Below are positions 1-12,570 of a DNA stretch of 64,000 bases, piece by piece (within the stretch, counting starts at the first letter, position 1; each line of letters begins with the position of its first letter). Location of the stretch: positions 1,984,001 through 2,048,000 of the forward strand of contig NC_135262.1 in the NCBI RefSeq assembly GCF_964204865.1, given 5' to 3'. Source of the DNA: Styela clava (Eukaryota > Chordata > Ascidiacea > Stolidobranchia > Styelidae). The notes below the pieces were generated by a model. That model was given only the letters and a program-made list of their open reading frames with translations. It ran no database searches and was not told the origin of the DNA. The translations under genes and the position numbers were made by a program.

Positions 1-120
1 TAAAACAATATCGGTATACAATCTTACACCCATTAGTGCATATTAGCAACCTATTAATAACCCCATTATTTTTTAATAGCAGTTTATGAAACTGAAGTTT
101 CTTTTTTGATTCAAATTTAC

Positions 121-855
121 AACTTAAAAAACAATTCCTTCATTTATGAATGGTGCAGAAATTTTCGCACAAAAAATTTTGCTATTCACTGTAAAATTTT
201 AAATAAATTGGAGCAGATTTTGTAGAAAAATGTAATTTAACAGTCAAAAAAGTACAACAGAGGAAGATCTATTGCTGCTAAGCGAATTGTTCGTCTAACG
301 CTAGCCTACAATGGGAATATCCAATAAGGGTATAGGGTACTCCTGAAGTATGCGCACCGAGATGTCGCATAACCTGAACCTTAACCTGGTACACAACCTG
401 AGTTCAGGTTGTGCGCCATCTTGGTGCGCATACTTCAGGAGGTCCGGGTATAGATATGACTAAATAAATTGTCATACATATACTTGGGACGATTTTACAA
501 AACTGAACCTGAGTAAATGATTTTCCTGTAGCCAGCCTATACTGCAACACGCGATACCTAATTCTAATAAAAAAGAAATATTGAAAATGAAGGGTGGGTT
601 TTCAAGGTAGATGAACCACTAAATACATATTTGCCATCTCATATGCAAAAATACTGCACCTTGTTTTCACTCAGATTCTTCATATTTTTAAGCTCCCCAG
701 TAATGAAAGTGTTTCATCAAATTTAACTGTTCCACAATATTATTTTGATTTGTGGTTCATCTTGTGAAATATGTATGTGGCAAAATGTTTGCGACCAGCC
801 GGGCTTTCAGATTTATGCTTGCGGCCCTCGTGGTAATTTGAGTTGTGCATGCCTG
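121..855 (-). mobile_element. hAT-like non-autonomous element H, copy 1 (with nested insertion)
   Basis: Strongly similar, in opposite orientation, to the element at 55372-55971: shared blocks include AAGGGTGGGTTTTCAAGG and CCTAATTCTAATAAAAAAG. The right end (CATGCCTGGT at about 850) corresponds to the terminus CAGGCCTGCACAAC. The left end is truncated near 121. A 110-bp palindromic element sits inside at 336-445. No coding sequence. Confidence 0.75.
336..445. mobile_element. Palindromic element family A, copy 1
   Basis: 110 bp, almost wholly a hairpin: begins GGTACTCCTGAAGTATGCGC and ends with its near-complement. Perfect 8-bp target duplication GGGTATAG at 328-335 and 446-453. It interrupts element H, so it is younger. 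Eight-base duplication and no coding capacity suggest mobilisation by an hAT transposase. Confidence 0.88.
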
Positions 856-1575
856 GTCTTGTGCATACATCCCTTCTTCCGTATTGATAATTACTAACTG
901 GTTTATATTGCTTTTACGAGACGAATAAACATACATACATGGGAACGGGAGCCACTCGTCCAGTTACCAGTACATATCGGGGATGGGATTAATTAACCAG
1001 TTAATTGTTTTAGACGACTTTGGCGGGGGAGAAAGTCGTGACTACGTGTTGAAGATTTATTAAAACTTGGGATTTATACTCTGATGTTTTTATCTTTATA
1101 TATCAACTCCTTAGTTGCTTTGACGAAGTATTTGCGAATAATAATACTCGAAATAGAATAAATCGCGATAATTTTGTTATTGTTTTTGAAACATTTATTG
1201 TAATTTTATTAGCCGTATGTATGTATGTTTATTCGTCTCGTAATAGTGATATTATTAGTTCATTATTGCTGTTTGATTAAGTTATATCTTGTATTGTATG
1301 AAGAAGTTAGGCCATGATCTAACGAAAGCTCACAAATATACTTACTATTCCGTTGAAAGAGATCATGTTATTTTTACCTATTATTATTTAAGACGGAATG
1401 CCTGCACAAGACCTACTGGCCTAAAACACAAATGTGCGGCATGCACCCCTTTTGACAAATATGAAACAAATAACGTTAGATTAAATATGTATAATATTGT
1501 CCCTTATATAGACAGTTGCCTTCGTGCATTAAGGACATTCTACTCTTTAGACATTATTTTTCATATACAAATGGT
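856..1575. other. Stretch without a recognised gene; dispersed repeat fragments
   Basis: Contains two copies, in opposite orientation, of a motif ending TTTATTCGTCTCGTAA (about 919-943 and 1217-1243), and a block near 1396-1452 that recurs at 58115-58180. A degenerate piece of the SINE family lies near 945-1000. I see no exon supported by homology. Confidence 0.45.
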
Positions 1576-1805
1576 GGGGCTCCCGAAGTATGCGAACCAA
1601 GATGGCGGACATCGGAATGTAATATGTGTACTAGGTTAAGCCATAATTTTAGGTATAAATACTACGGGAGGCTCTTAGATAGTCTTCGAACTGATAATAG
1701 GACTAAAATAAGGAAAATTGGAAAAAAATTATCGCCTAACCCTAACCAGTTACCCATGTTACGTTCCGATGCCCGCCATCTTGGTTCGTATACTTCGGGA
1801 GCACC
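1576..1805. mobile_element. Palindromic element family B, copy 1
   Basis: 230 bp with long terminal inverted repeats starting GGGGCTCCCGAAGTATGCGA and containing CCAAGATGGCGGACAT. Perfect 8-bp target duplication CAAATGGT at 1568-1575 and 1806-1813. Close relatives at 25717-25952 and 59764-59999. The central part contains AACCCTAACC, present in all copies. Confidence 0.9.
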
Positions 1806-4046
1806 CAAATGGTGCCATAGAAGATGAGAAAATAATTGCAGAGATAAAAAAAAATACCTCCGATTGAATAACAATGTCATCATGGAGGCAACAAACCTCC
1901 ATTATTCGGGAAACGAGTTCCAACCACAGATCTGTTCTCTTCTTGCTGCATAATTTTATTGTTTATTACCTTTATATGGTTCCCTCGTTGGATCATCGAT
2001 TATGCAAACTAGATCATTCAATAAATACTAAACTTATCATGCTGAGACATGGTGACAATAAAATCTATTCTCTCAAGCGCTAAAGAAATTACCCCGACCT
2101 TTGATCCCCGAAATATTCTTCCAATACTTTATCATTGCAAAAATTTTGGGGCTATTTTAGGAGCGCTTTTGCGAGTTAGCGCCTGTAAAATGGGGTATGT
2201 GTTTCAAACCATCATTATGATTCATCGCATACAACAATCTGTTTTTTAAAAGTACCGGTAAATAATTTCAGGCTAGTCTATCACAGATATTTCTACACCA
2301 TTTTTTTATTACTACAATTAAATTAAAACTCCTAGGAAGACATTGAATTATTTGATTTATATTCAAGTTTCCGAAACACAACTGAAAACTAACGAATAGA
2401 GTTCAAAAACGCGAAAACGAAGTAATGTTTACGACCATGCTTGAAAATCTGTCTGAGTGAGAAAAGTGTCTGAGCGGATGCGAAAAGGGAGCATTGTTAC
2501 GTCACTTTTTGCATCTTGTTTATTGGCCAATGTTACGAAGTAAACAAGGAAGTGGATGTTCGGATGGAAATAAGTGGATGCAAATAACATGCCTAATTAA
2601 CAATACGTGGCGAAAATATTAAAATACACAGTAATTATTATCCTTATGTAATCGCTACCGTTCCAATCCAAGACTACGCCATCGTTAAACTTGTAATCAC
2701 ATTATTCTACGACGTCCAAAAGACAAAAGTTCTTTACCTCACATGATTTCCTTTGCGCAATACTGTTGATGACGTGTAGTCTTGCGACACGAATGAATCA
2801 GAAGTGACGTCGTCGTCTGACGAAACTGATACGCAAAACGAAGCGCAGGGTTAAAGTCAGCCCAGCATTCATACATCAAAATTGTCAAATAAACAATTAC
2901 ATTCGAATTGAAAAATCCTATTAAAGGGTTACAACATTAAAATAAAAAATTTTCAGAATTGTTCGAGCAAAATACCCAAGCACTGACTTATTTTCAAGAT
3001 AAAAATTGTAAAAAAACATGCAGTTTTGAGCTCTGTAAGGCATTCTTACTACTATGCCGGGCCAGGCGTATTGTACGCATGCGCCGCATTGCGCAACTCG
3101 TTTGCGGTAGGTTACCTTGAAAAGTACGAACAATGTCACAGATGAAAGACTCGCTGTAGACACTTTTCGCGAGGCAAAAGGGCGGTTTCAAGTGTTGAAT
3201 TCGCGCAATACTATTCGCGATATACCTTTCACACTTCCATCTGTGTTAATAAATTAATCGTCTTCAGCTGGCAACTGGTCTATACATAAGCAGAACCGCA
3301 ACTGAGTGGGCGTCATTATTTCCTTGTGACGAAATAGTAGTCGTATGAAAGTCAACTATGATGAAATAATATGTTTAAATGTGATGTCACAATTATGGAA
3401 ATAAATTATTTAATTTATGTTTGAGAACGTAAACATCAAGGATTAGAATTTTGTGTTGTTGCTGTGATAGACATTAAATTACTGAATTCTTAATTTATAT
3501 GGTCAGATAGCAGGATAGGGAACGATATAATCATAATACTACATTAGAGAATACGGGAGTGAGGCATAAAAGTAAGCATATGACTTTGTTTCTATTAGTT
3601 ATTTCAGTAATCAGATATGCTTATTTGGGTTATCATATTCCAGTATTCAGTTAGCTCTTTCTGTCTTTAGCTGTATAAAAATATGGAGGAATTTGTAAGT
3701 CTTAAGTCATCTCTCAAACAAAGATAATGAAGTTAGGCTTTTCCAAAACCACTTTTATCCAATCCTGGTCTTCTTTACTATTTGTCTAGCCTAATGTTTT
3801 TTTACCAAATTGCTGCCAGTAAAACCAAGACTTTCTCTATATTAATGTGTTTATTTTACTTGAATACAGTACCTACTATTGCTAGACTTGCTACACTCAC
3901 ACAAAATCATTTTGTGTAGTTGTTATGCTAGTACTAGATTTTCTTTTATATCAGTACCGGTATTTAACGTTAACATATTCATAGCTATTATAATTCAGAC
4001 AATATAAGACAACTAAACTATTGCAGTATTCAGGCATTGCACCGGG
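1806..4046. other. No gene recognised
   Basis: AT-rich sequence with short open frames only, none with recognisable homology. The part around 2400-3300 is richer in CpG than the surroundings (for example near 2790-2850 and 3050-3100), but no promoter can be assigned. Confidence 0.4.
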
Positions 4047-4310
4047 GCTGCCTCTGGAATGGTTCATTGAAGTTCGCTCCGGGCTACCCTAAAATGCGGG
4101 AACTACGAGAAATGCAGTGAAATGACGGGAACTACGGGAAATCGCCAATACTAAAATGCGGGGATGACTGAAACTACGGGAAATTTCACAAAAAGCGGGG
4201 ATGACAGGAAATCATTCCCTTAGTTCCTGCATTGGCATTTTCCTGTGGTTCCCGCATTTTAGTGCATTTCCCGACGTTCCCTGTCCCGCATTTTGGGGCT
4301 GCCCGCTCGC
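4047..4310. repeat. Palindromic repeat upstream of cytochrome c
   Basis: Inverted repeat: CCCTAAAATGCGGG near 4088 is answered by CCCGCATTTTGGGGCTGCCC near 4284. Inside, short units such as GGGAACTACGGGAAAT and AAAATGCGGGGATGAC repeat several times. No target duplication was identified. It ends about 190 bp before the cytochrome c ATG. Confidence 0.65.
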
Positions 4311-4495
4311 TCCAACTAAAAGATTGGAAAATACTGGTCTAGCCATATATATCCTTCTAAATTACACCACATATAACAAAAGACGAGACTTTCAATATTT
4401 CACTGTATTCATTTCAGTTATTATTTTTTATTTCTACCTGTAGCAGTGACTGCAGTAGCTCTTTCTTCATTAAATTAAATTCAAAACAGAAAAAT

Positions 4496-6858
4496 ATGGG
4501 CAAAAAAGGAGGAGACTCGACACCAAACCCAGAAAACGGAAAGAAGATTTTTGTTCAGAAATGCGCGCAATGTCACACTGTTGAAAATGGTGGAAAACAT
4601 AAGACCGGTAAGCCTTGATTGCGTCTAGTAGACTTCAGTACAATTCTGCCCTCAACATTTATCTTACTTCTGGCTTTTCTTAGTATTTGATGTTCGCCTT
4701 TTTTTCTTCCATTATAATTTAATGTTGGACTTCCTCATAGGTGACGCTGCTAGATAACCATTACTGGTTTATCGCGTCACCTTTCACACTAAAATTCATT
4801 TTTTTTATCTTTTTTTAATATGTTTGTACAATGTGTACTTTCGGCACATGTAAAATAAACTACTGACTGACCAAATTATCGGTCCATTGCTAATCAAAAT
4901 AATCGTATTATACTATGAAAGAATTTGCTCAAAGCAAGTTCATAAGCATTCACTCGTAAGCAAATAAGACTTGATATCTAAGCAAAGTTTTCGTATGGCC
5001 ACTCATCTATAAGTGCTACTGTTACTAACTTGTTTCTGCTGAAGTTAATTGAAGTCGAATTGTACTAAACTTGACTAGACTCGTCTTTTTAACTGTATTT
5101 GATTCTAACCTGACATTAGGAAAAAGTGTATCATAACTATTGCCAATTACAGCGTGTATGAGAGTAATTATACAACACGTGTTATTATAAGTTTCATGTT
5201 AGAATTGGATAGACAATTGCTTGCGACACTCCGACTCCAGTTTTTCAAAGATCTCATGATGGTAAAAACGGAAATAAGTCAAAAAGCACTTTTGCCGATA
5301 TAAGTTACTGCTTCTTACTTAAAAACATCTAGTCTGATGTTCCTCCTACAAACCCTCTTTTCAACTTCAATGACGACCATTCAATTGGTGATTGAGTCTT
5401 GAGTCTACACGAGTAAAAACATCTAATTTACCGAAAACTTAATAAAAACATGTTTATGTTTTATTAGGTCCCAATCTCAGTGGTCTTATTGGAAGAAAGA
5501 CTGGACAAGCACCAGGATTCACTTACACTCAAGCTAACAAAGATAAAGGTGATTGTTGTTGGATTAGAAACATACAGAATAAAAACCTTTCATGGCTCAC
5601 GGCCCTCTTCTGGAGACTTTAAGGCCTCATGGCTCCCGCTGATATACAATGATGGCAGGGAAAAATTGAATTGGGAATATTTAGTAAATTAATTATTCTT
5701 GAAAAAGAAAATTGTTGATTTTGAAAGCAATCAGATATCTTTCCATTTGAAAAGGTTATTTTGAGAAAGATGCGGTCTTCTTAGTGAAGCGGTATTGCAT
5801 GTCAAATATCACATTTCAATTGCGAAAAGAGGCCTGTTTATTTATTTGTGTTAGTTGTAGGAAAATGATCAAAACTGTCGGAAACACCTTGGTCCTCTCA
5901 AAAACATGGTTCTCATATATCAGTGCCATAACCTTACTCTAAGTAAAAATGGGAAATAAATAATTGGAGGTAACAGTACTTTTAATCTGCAACTGTTTAT
6001 TGAATAATCGTTATTTAATTTTTATTTTTTACAGGTATTACATGGGGTCCAGACACATTAGAAATCTACCTGACAAATCCCAAGAAATATATTCCAGGTA
6101 CGCTGATATTTATAGTAAAGTAATGCAATAGTGTATTGGATCACCAAGAGCTGTATTTGTCTATGTGACTGTTGATAATGAATAACAATTAATTTAAATA
6201 CTAATTAATTCAAAACTTTCAAGAGGATTGATGCTGCTATATAAGAGACGAAACAAGTTGGTACTGTGAGGAAAACGCTCCATACATCTGGTACTGTTAT
6301 CTGTTTCCATACCCAACTACGACCCGGTGTCCAGATAAGAGGCAGTTGTCCAATTCACCATTATTAAGGTCATTTGAAAAATTTGAAACTTTGTCACCCA
6401 GTCTGAGCATATCCCGATACTATGCTAGTGAGATCTTAAAACCAGAGTTCGGCTTTTCACTTCTCCCTAGGTAAATATGCCACCTTTGTACCTCTTTCCT
6501 CTATCTAAATATGCAGTCTAAAAATGTAACTCGCAGATCTGAAAGAAATCCAAAGACAGTTTTATCAGCTTCCTCTCCCCCCTGGCTAATTGTGTCATTC
6601 ACAGATTGTAAACCTAGGAGAAATTCTAAAGTCTTTTCAGCTTTCCCTGGCCAAATTCACTTATATAACCTGACACAAACCTAAGTAGGTGTTATCTACC
6701 CCAATCCTGCTCTCCTCTGCCCCAATATTGATATGAAAAGCCTTATCCTTACGCATAATAACTTGTATTTTTCAGGAACGAAAATGGTTTTCGCTGGAAT
6801 TAAGAAGAAACAAGAAAGATCCGATTTAATCGCGTACCTTACTGAATCCACCAAATAG
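4496..6858 (+). CDS. CYCS: Cytochrome c, four coding exons
   Basis: Mitochondrial intermembrane-space electron carrier between complexes III and IV; released cytochrome c also triggers apoptosome assembly in many animals (family knowledge). Coding exons read from the sequence: 4496-4607, 5468-5548, 6035-6097 and 6776-6858. All introns are GT-AG and split a glycine codon after its first base, giving 112 residues. The haem motif CAQCH lies at residues 23-27, the axial methionine is in GTKM at 86-89, and KYIPG precedes it. The protein is about 8 residues longer at the N terminus than vertebrate cytochrome c. The start ATG follows an A-rich stretch; a possible 3' splice site (AACAG) ends 6 nt upstream, so a 5'UTR intron or a trans-spliced leader is possible. 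The first 190 bp upstream contain no large repeat; a palindromic element lies just beyond. No frameshift or missing key residue seen. Confidence 0.96.
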
Positions 6859-6901
6859 TAGAATTTTTGCACAATTTTTAGAAGTTAGGAAATATAGTAA
6901 T

Positions 6902-6907
6902 AATAAA
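6902..6907 (+). promoter_or_regulatory. Poly(A) signal of cytochrome c
   Basis: AATAAA lies 44 nt after the cytochrome c stop codon in AT-rich sequence, a normal distance for a compact animal gene. A second AATAAA at 7142-7147 could serve a longer transcript. Confidence 0.55.
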
Positions 6908-7147
6908 TTTAATGTTTGGTAAATAGAGAGAAATTGAATTTTGCTTGTTCTTTCATTCGAATAATTTGGTATTTTCTAGTTAAATTGTTAAACTTTCTGT
7001 AATCTAATATATCCATTTTGGGTCACGATTGTAAAATGTTAAAGTAACAATATTTGATTGAATTATCGAAATATATGTTTCAAAAAGCATTGATTTCAAT
7101 TTTTCACACCCTAAATTCTTTTACCTGTAGTTAATTTGGTCAATAAA

Positions 7148-8855
7148 TGTCTTCTACTAATAAAATATGATATTGTGACTAGGTGTTGCTTTGGTTTCAA
7201 TTGCTAAATCTTTATTGCTGATGAAATCGATGTATTCCAGTTCTCGGAAGTAAATTTTAATTTTGATGCTTTTTTCATGCTGAACCTTGCTGCCGCCCCC
7301 CTGTCAAGAAATGGCCATTCTGTGCGAATTTCTCACAGATTTCAATGGCGTATTTTCCGTTTTCTTCCTCGGAAAAATCAGCCAGTTGGGCCATTTCTTG
7401 CCGGTCTTTTCATTATATTATTTATTGCTTGTATAGGTTTTGCTGTGCTGTCGAAATTAAATTAAATTGCAAACAATAATTACTTATTTATTGATACAGC
7501 TCATATTTACGCCTACGTCTTTTCAAAGAGATCGATACAAAGTTCAAATTATCCCAAATTCAGTTTTCTACTTAATTTATATAAATAGGATTGGCTCCTC
7601 ACTGTATTCCAATTGTGAATATCTCGGTATATTGTTGTGTAATCTTGAGAGCAAGGGTAAAACAGCCAAAGTATTGGGGGGAGTTTTTGTAGAGATTTGG
7701 CTGTTTTACCCTTGTGGCAATATCCTTGTTCAAGTTTATCATTATTTGGAATAAACCATAGACAAAGCTATTTGACTGGTGTTTCTTTACAAGTCTTTTA
7801 TAGCAGGGTTTCCCAAACTAGGGTGACAACTGCAGAGGGGGTACGCTTATCCATATGGCGAACCACGGCCTCTCGTCCGGTTACCATTCCAAGTCGGGTA
7901 TGGGATTAGTTATTTTGTTTGTTTTCGGAGGCATGGACTTGGACTATTTAATGATTGATTTCAATTAAAGAGAAATTGCATATTTTTGGTTGTGCGTTGC
8001 AGAATATCCATTGCTCTCAGAGAAGGAGATTAAAATCTTTTTGCAACGACTTACATTCGTGAGGCAGCATTTTCACTCTTATAAATATGATGACAAAATA
8101 CAGGTCGAGACTTGTCGTCCGATCTATAGGTTTGCTTGTCACAAATTGCTGCGAGAGTCTAAAAATTATGCAGTGAAAAGCTAGCTAATTCATCACATTT
8201 ATGTCGTTTGTGTTGTGTTGTAAATGAAACATTATTTTTGCTCGTTGGTTAGGCACTGAAATTGATACGGCAAAGCGTGGGGACCGTCAAAATTAGGATT
8301 CTCAAATAGGGGTCCGCGGCCCAAAAAGTTTGAGAAACTCTGTTTAGGGAAAGAATATTAATTTGGATTTGGACAAACATTTTTAAATACATAGAAAAAG
8401 GCTAATAATTAGTATTGACGAAATTCTCCGAATTCGTAAATTAGATCGATAAAAAACCCATTTTAAATTAGGCAACATATGGCAACGAAAAATAACTGGA
8501 TCCAGTCTTGTAAATACAACCTTGACGTGTAAACTGCTCAATAAAGTAAAGAAGAATTGTCGCAATTGTCGTTTGTCTACTATCATCTATTGTCTGCTGG
8601 GGTCGAGCGCCTACAAAACCGAACATAGAGGTGAAGAACAATTCGTGCAAGTTAAAAGCTAAGAGCCCGTGCTCCGATTAAAAGGCTACGAAAGATCTCG
8701 TACGCCGGCTAAAGTTATATTTAGGACACCCATCCTAAAAGGGTACTCATGAGCGCACAATCAAGAGCTATTTGTACAAGCTGAAAGTTGTAGTAATATT
8801 TTGTGAGAGGGTACTGCTGGTTTCTTCGTGCGACCTGTAGTCTTGTGGCAGGAAA
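7148..8855. other. Repeat-dominated gap after cytochrome c
   Basis: No gene recognised. Contains the element at 7804-8342 and, near 7619-7730, an inverted pair built on CAAGGGTAAAACAGCCAAA. The rest is unassigned. Confidence 0.4.
7804..8342. mobile_element. hAT-like element with CAGGGTTTCCCAAACT ends
   Basis: The left end CAGGGTTTCCCAAACTAGG and right end (reverse strand CAGAGTTTCTCAAACTTTTTG) are typical hAT inverted termini. A minus-oriented SINE fragment is embedded at about 7845-7945 (CATATGGCGAACCACGGCCT). No convincing target duplication and no transposase. Confidence 0.6.
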
Positions 8856-11437
8856 CATAGGCGTAGCCAGGCAGAGGGGCCATGGCCCCCCCCAAAAATT
8901 TTCAAGAATTCCATTCCTAATCCACCAGTTTTGTGGCATCTTGATGACCAAAATTACTTCGATGGCTAAATTTAAACAGGGGAAAATCGATAGTTTTTTT
9001 CAGCGAAATAAAAACTCGCTTTCCTCAAATACATCAATAGCTTCTCAGACTGTGGATGCACCGGTTACGTCAGTTACGTCTATCACTTCTATTCCCGAAG
9101 ATGAACTAATAATCAACGAAGGGAAAACAAACGATCTTGGATTTATTCTTAATAAACATACACAGCTTACCGATGCGGAGAGATACAGGCTTCTAACTTC
9201 GGATGGTCCGAAAAACGTGACGATTCTGGACACTGTTAGACAAAGTCGTCGTAAATTTCTCAAAAAATGGCTTGACGATAACAGATTTTGCAGTTGGTTA
9301 TTTTACACCCAACTCTCTGATGGGGGTGGTTTGTGTAAGATATGCATAGTCATGCAAGCACGTTTGAAGCATGGAACTCTCAGGGTCACTGCCTTTGTTA
9401 CAAGACCATGCATTGACTACAAAAAATTTATGGAAAAGGCTGTAGCACACCGAGACACAAATTACCACCGAGAATCAAATATAGCTGCGAACATTTTTGT
9501 CAAAAGCATGGAAACTGGTCAAAATGTGCGTGCAAACATGGAGGCCCAATATGCTACGCAAACAAAAGAAAACAGACGAATAATGACTTCCATTGTCAAG
9601 ACTGTCATGTTCTGTGCTTCGGGTAACATACCCTTGCGCGGACATTCCGGGGATAGTGGAAATTTTGTGAACCTTCTTCTATTTCGTATCGACGCAGGGG
9701 ATGAAGATTTGAAAAGGCATTTCGCTCGAAAGGCCGGAAACGCTAAGTATACAAGCCCGATGATACAAAATGAAATTCGCAAGGTAGCAAGCAACATGAT
9801 AGTGCAAAATATCGTTATGGAGGCTAATAAATCGTTTGTGTCCGTAATAGCCGACGAATCATGTGATATTTCTGGGAAAGAACAACTAAGCATTGTTTTG
9901 AGGTATGTGAAAGGTGGTGAAGTGTGCGAGCGCTTCACAGGATTAGTGGAAATGGATTCTGTTGCTGCCGAATCAATTTCCTCAAATATTTTGACCCACC
10001 TCTCTGGTCGAGGAGTGGATTTGCAAAAACTTGTGGGGCAAGGCTATGATGGTGCAACGACAATGGCAGGTCACGTCAGCGGTGTGCAAAAACGCATTCG
10101 TGATAAATACCCGCGCGCAATATTTGTGCACTGCGCTTCTCATTGTTTGAATTTGGTCATAAATGACCAAAGTAAAGTTGCAATCATCAGAACACCTGTG
10201 ATATCATTCGTGAGACTATTCGTTTTTTCAGGGAGAGCCCTAAAAGGCGCGCGGGTTTAGGAATTAACATCCCTTTGTTCTGCCCCACCAGATGGTCTGA
10301 GAAGTACAAGAGCATCCGAATCTTCAAATGCAACTTCAAACGAGTACTTGAGGCTCTTGATTCTTTGGCGAGAGATGCTAACAGTCAGACGCGGGCGAAG
10401 GCTTTTTCTCTGAAACTTGCTCTAGAAAAGTCGTCGGTTATCTACGCCGTATGTTTGATTGGTCGATATTCGGCACTAATGGAGCCACTAGCGCGCGCAC
10501 TTCAGGCGGTCGGAGTCAGTGTGCCGTCAGTAAAGAACCTCACATCCTCTCTTCAGAGCGTTATCGCTGAAGAACGCAATGACTCTGAAATCGCATTGAA
10601 TATTTACATAGAAGCTTGTGAAATAGCTGGCTTTAAAGAGTTGACAATACCCAGAGTAGTCGAAGTACAAGTTTATCGCGACAATGTCTGTGCTGATTCA
10701 GCATCCCAGTATTTTAAACGTTCCGTATATTTCCCATACGTCGACGGCTTGAGCTGCTCTATTCGGGAACGCTTCATTGACAACCCATCATTTTTTTCAT
10801 TGCTATCAATTCTTCCACCGAACAAACCAGTTCACGTGGATGAGGTAGAGCGTCTGTATTTATTGGATAACCTACAGAATGAAGTGAGACTGTGGAGAAC
10901 TTCTTTAAGTTCCGACGTTAACGACGAATGTTTGGAGGGGCTTCTTCTGAGCGCTCGAGATTATCCAAGCGTGTACACCGCAATACAGATTGTTATGACG
11001 CTACCAGCAACCACCGTTGAGGCTGAGCGGTCTTTCTCCTGCATGAAACGGGTAAACACATGGCTGCGCTTATTAATGACGTCCAATCGCCTTTCTGATT
11101 TGTGTGTGCTTCACTGTCACCGTGAAATGGTCACCGAGGAGAAAATTAATCGAGTTGTGTCGAGCATAGTTGGCGGGAAGCGAAGGATGGACTTTTAATC
11201 GGGGCGATGTATTTTACTTATTCAAATTGCGTTGTTAATATTTGTTGTTTCAAATAAAAAATTGTTTATTAATGGATTTTGTATTCACAAAAATCCAGCT
11301 GAGTAATTGAATCAGTTTGCTTGTTGACCAACTGTTGTTGTTTTGCGCTTGAAGAACGGGTGTTTTAAACCCAATATAATTTCTAAAATTTTCAAATTTG
11401 CCCCCCCCCCCAAAATTTTGGGCTGGCTACGCCACTG
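8856..11437 (+). mobile_element. hAT transposon, full length, with 8-bp target duplication
   Basis: Imperfect terminal inverted repeats are visible: the left end begins CATAGGCGTAGCCAG, and the right end read on the opposite strand begins CAGTGGCGTAGCCAG. Both are followed by a C-rich or G-rich tract inside. The element is flanked by a perfect 8-bp direct repeat GCAGGAAA (8848-8855 and 11438-11445), diagnostic of hAT-superfamily transposition. Length is 2,582 bp. It carries one transposase gene, broken by a frameshift. Several short elements elsewhere in the window have the same ends without coding sequence and are probably non-autonomous relatives. The last bases of the left end differ from the right end (CATAG against CAGTG), which could itself reduce activity. 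Confidence 0.9.
8944..11198 (+). pseudogene. hAT transposase, interrupted by one frameshift
   Basis: DNA transposase of the hAT superfamily (ZMYM1/THAP12-like type). Reading frame 1 runs to a stop at 10258-10260; similarity continues in frame 3 from about 10200 to 11198. I therefore infer one frameshift near 10190-10215, in the stretch after the CASHCLNLV motif. The open frame extends upstream into flanking DNA, but the first ATG inside the element is 8944. Visible features are: basic N terminus with KIDSFF; TTF-type zinc-binding region with FCSW and CKIC; catalytic-core segments around ADESCDISG (near codon 301), DGATTMAGH (near 368) and CASHCLNLV (near 396); and C-terminal dimerisation region with ATTVEAERSFS in the second part. 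Apart from the frameshift the sequence is open. A programmed frameshift is possible but unusual for this family, so pseudogene is preferred. Confidence 0.82.
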
Positions 11438-11445
11438 GCAGGAAA

Positions 11446-12570
11446 CCATAGTATTCTAGAGCTTTAAATGTTCTCTGGTATTCATTTATAAAAGGTTGGC
11501 CAAACAAATTACCCTTTTCATGGCGCTATTATTCGATTGGGCAATGTCATTTTTCCTTAATCACAATGTACATGAACCATCAACTCGTGTTCTGGACACA
11601 GAGAGAGTGATACGATACTCAATTGCGGAGTATTAGTCAAAATCTTGCGGTCTGTTGATTCAATCATACAGGAAATTGGCAGATTGTGGTGAGACTACTG
11701 CCTCAGTTATTCAATTTCAAAATGTATAAGCGACTTCACCAAGACTTCGAAATGGCTTTATTAGATCAACATCCCATTGTCAAAGGTATCAGCTGTTAAA
11801 CAAAAATTCAACCTCACTTGATACCGGTAATCTTTCCTACACCATTAATTTTCAAAAACACAGCTTCTATGAAAATGCTGTTCACAGTGGAGAAAATAAA
11901 CAAACACATGACTTGTACCAGAATCTGGCGTCAGTCAGAAAACTTCAAGCATCGCCCACTCATGTGTTAGTAACTCTAGTTTGATTTTGCCTGGGTAATG
12001 GACTAAACCAGTGACACTATGGTATAAAAATATGTTTAATTCTCTCTAGGATAGGGTTACCATATTTGAAAAAGCAAAATTCCGGACAGTGCATGACTAT
12101 TTTCATGACCTCGTAGTAAAAATATGCGCACGGTACGAAATAACAATGTTCTGTATTAGCAGTGTGCATAGTACCATAGCAGATGGTGTAAAAAAATTTA
12201 AATTCTTCCAGGACGCAAAATTTACCCTAAATTCTGCACATGTCTGGAATTTTCCGGACGGTATGGTATGAAAAGTCCTAATCTCCACAGTCTGAAATTA
12301 TTGGACATTAAGTGTACGGATGATTCTTTTTATCCCCCCCCCCCCTCCTAAACGATGGGCACATTGATTTCAAATTTTTGGTACATATAGGAGGAAGAGG
12401 TGCTATGAGGATATTATGTGTCTGTAAACTATGCGACTCAATTTTACACTCTTTATTCTGTATTGCTTGGCCACCGATTGTTTCAGCAAACTTATCACCT
12501 CGATCTTCGTTTTATATATTCTAGCATTGCTTTTCTATTAGTTCTGCCTTCCAATTCCTAGAGTCTAGAC
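11446..12570. other. No gene; degenerate inverted-repeat element
   Basis: A degenerate inverted repeat at about 12052-12272 begins AGGGTTACCATATTTG and ends CGGACGGTATGGTATG, the style of another hAT family. The remainder is unassigned, including a run of C near 12335. Confidence 0.4.

Noticed and set aside
5480-5692. 70-codon frame over cytochrome c exon 2
   Set aside because: Different frame from the cytochrome c codons; chance overlap with the exon and intron.
8803-8943. Upstream extension of the transposase frame
   Set aside because: It starts in host DNA before the element's left end and reads through the terminal repeat, so it is not part of the transposase.
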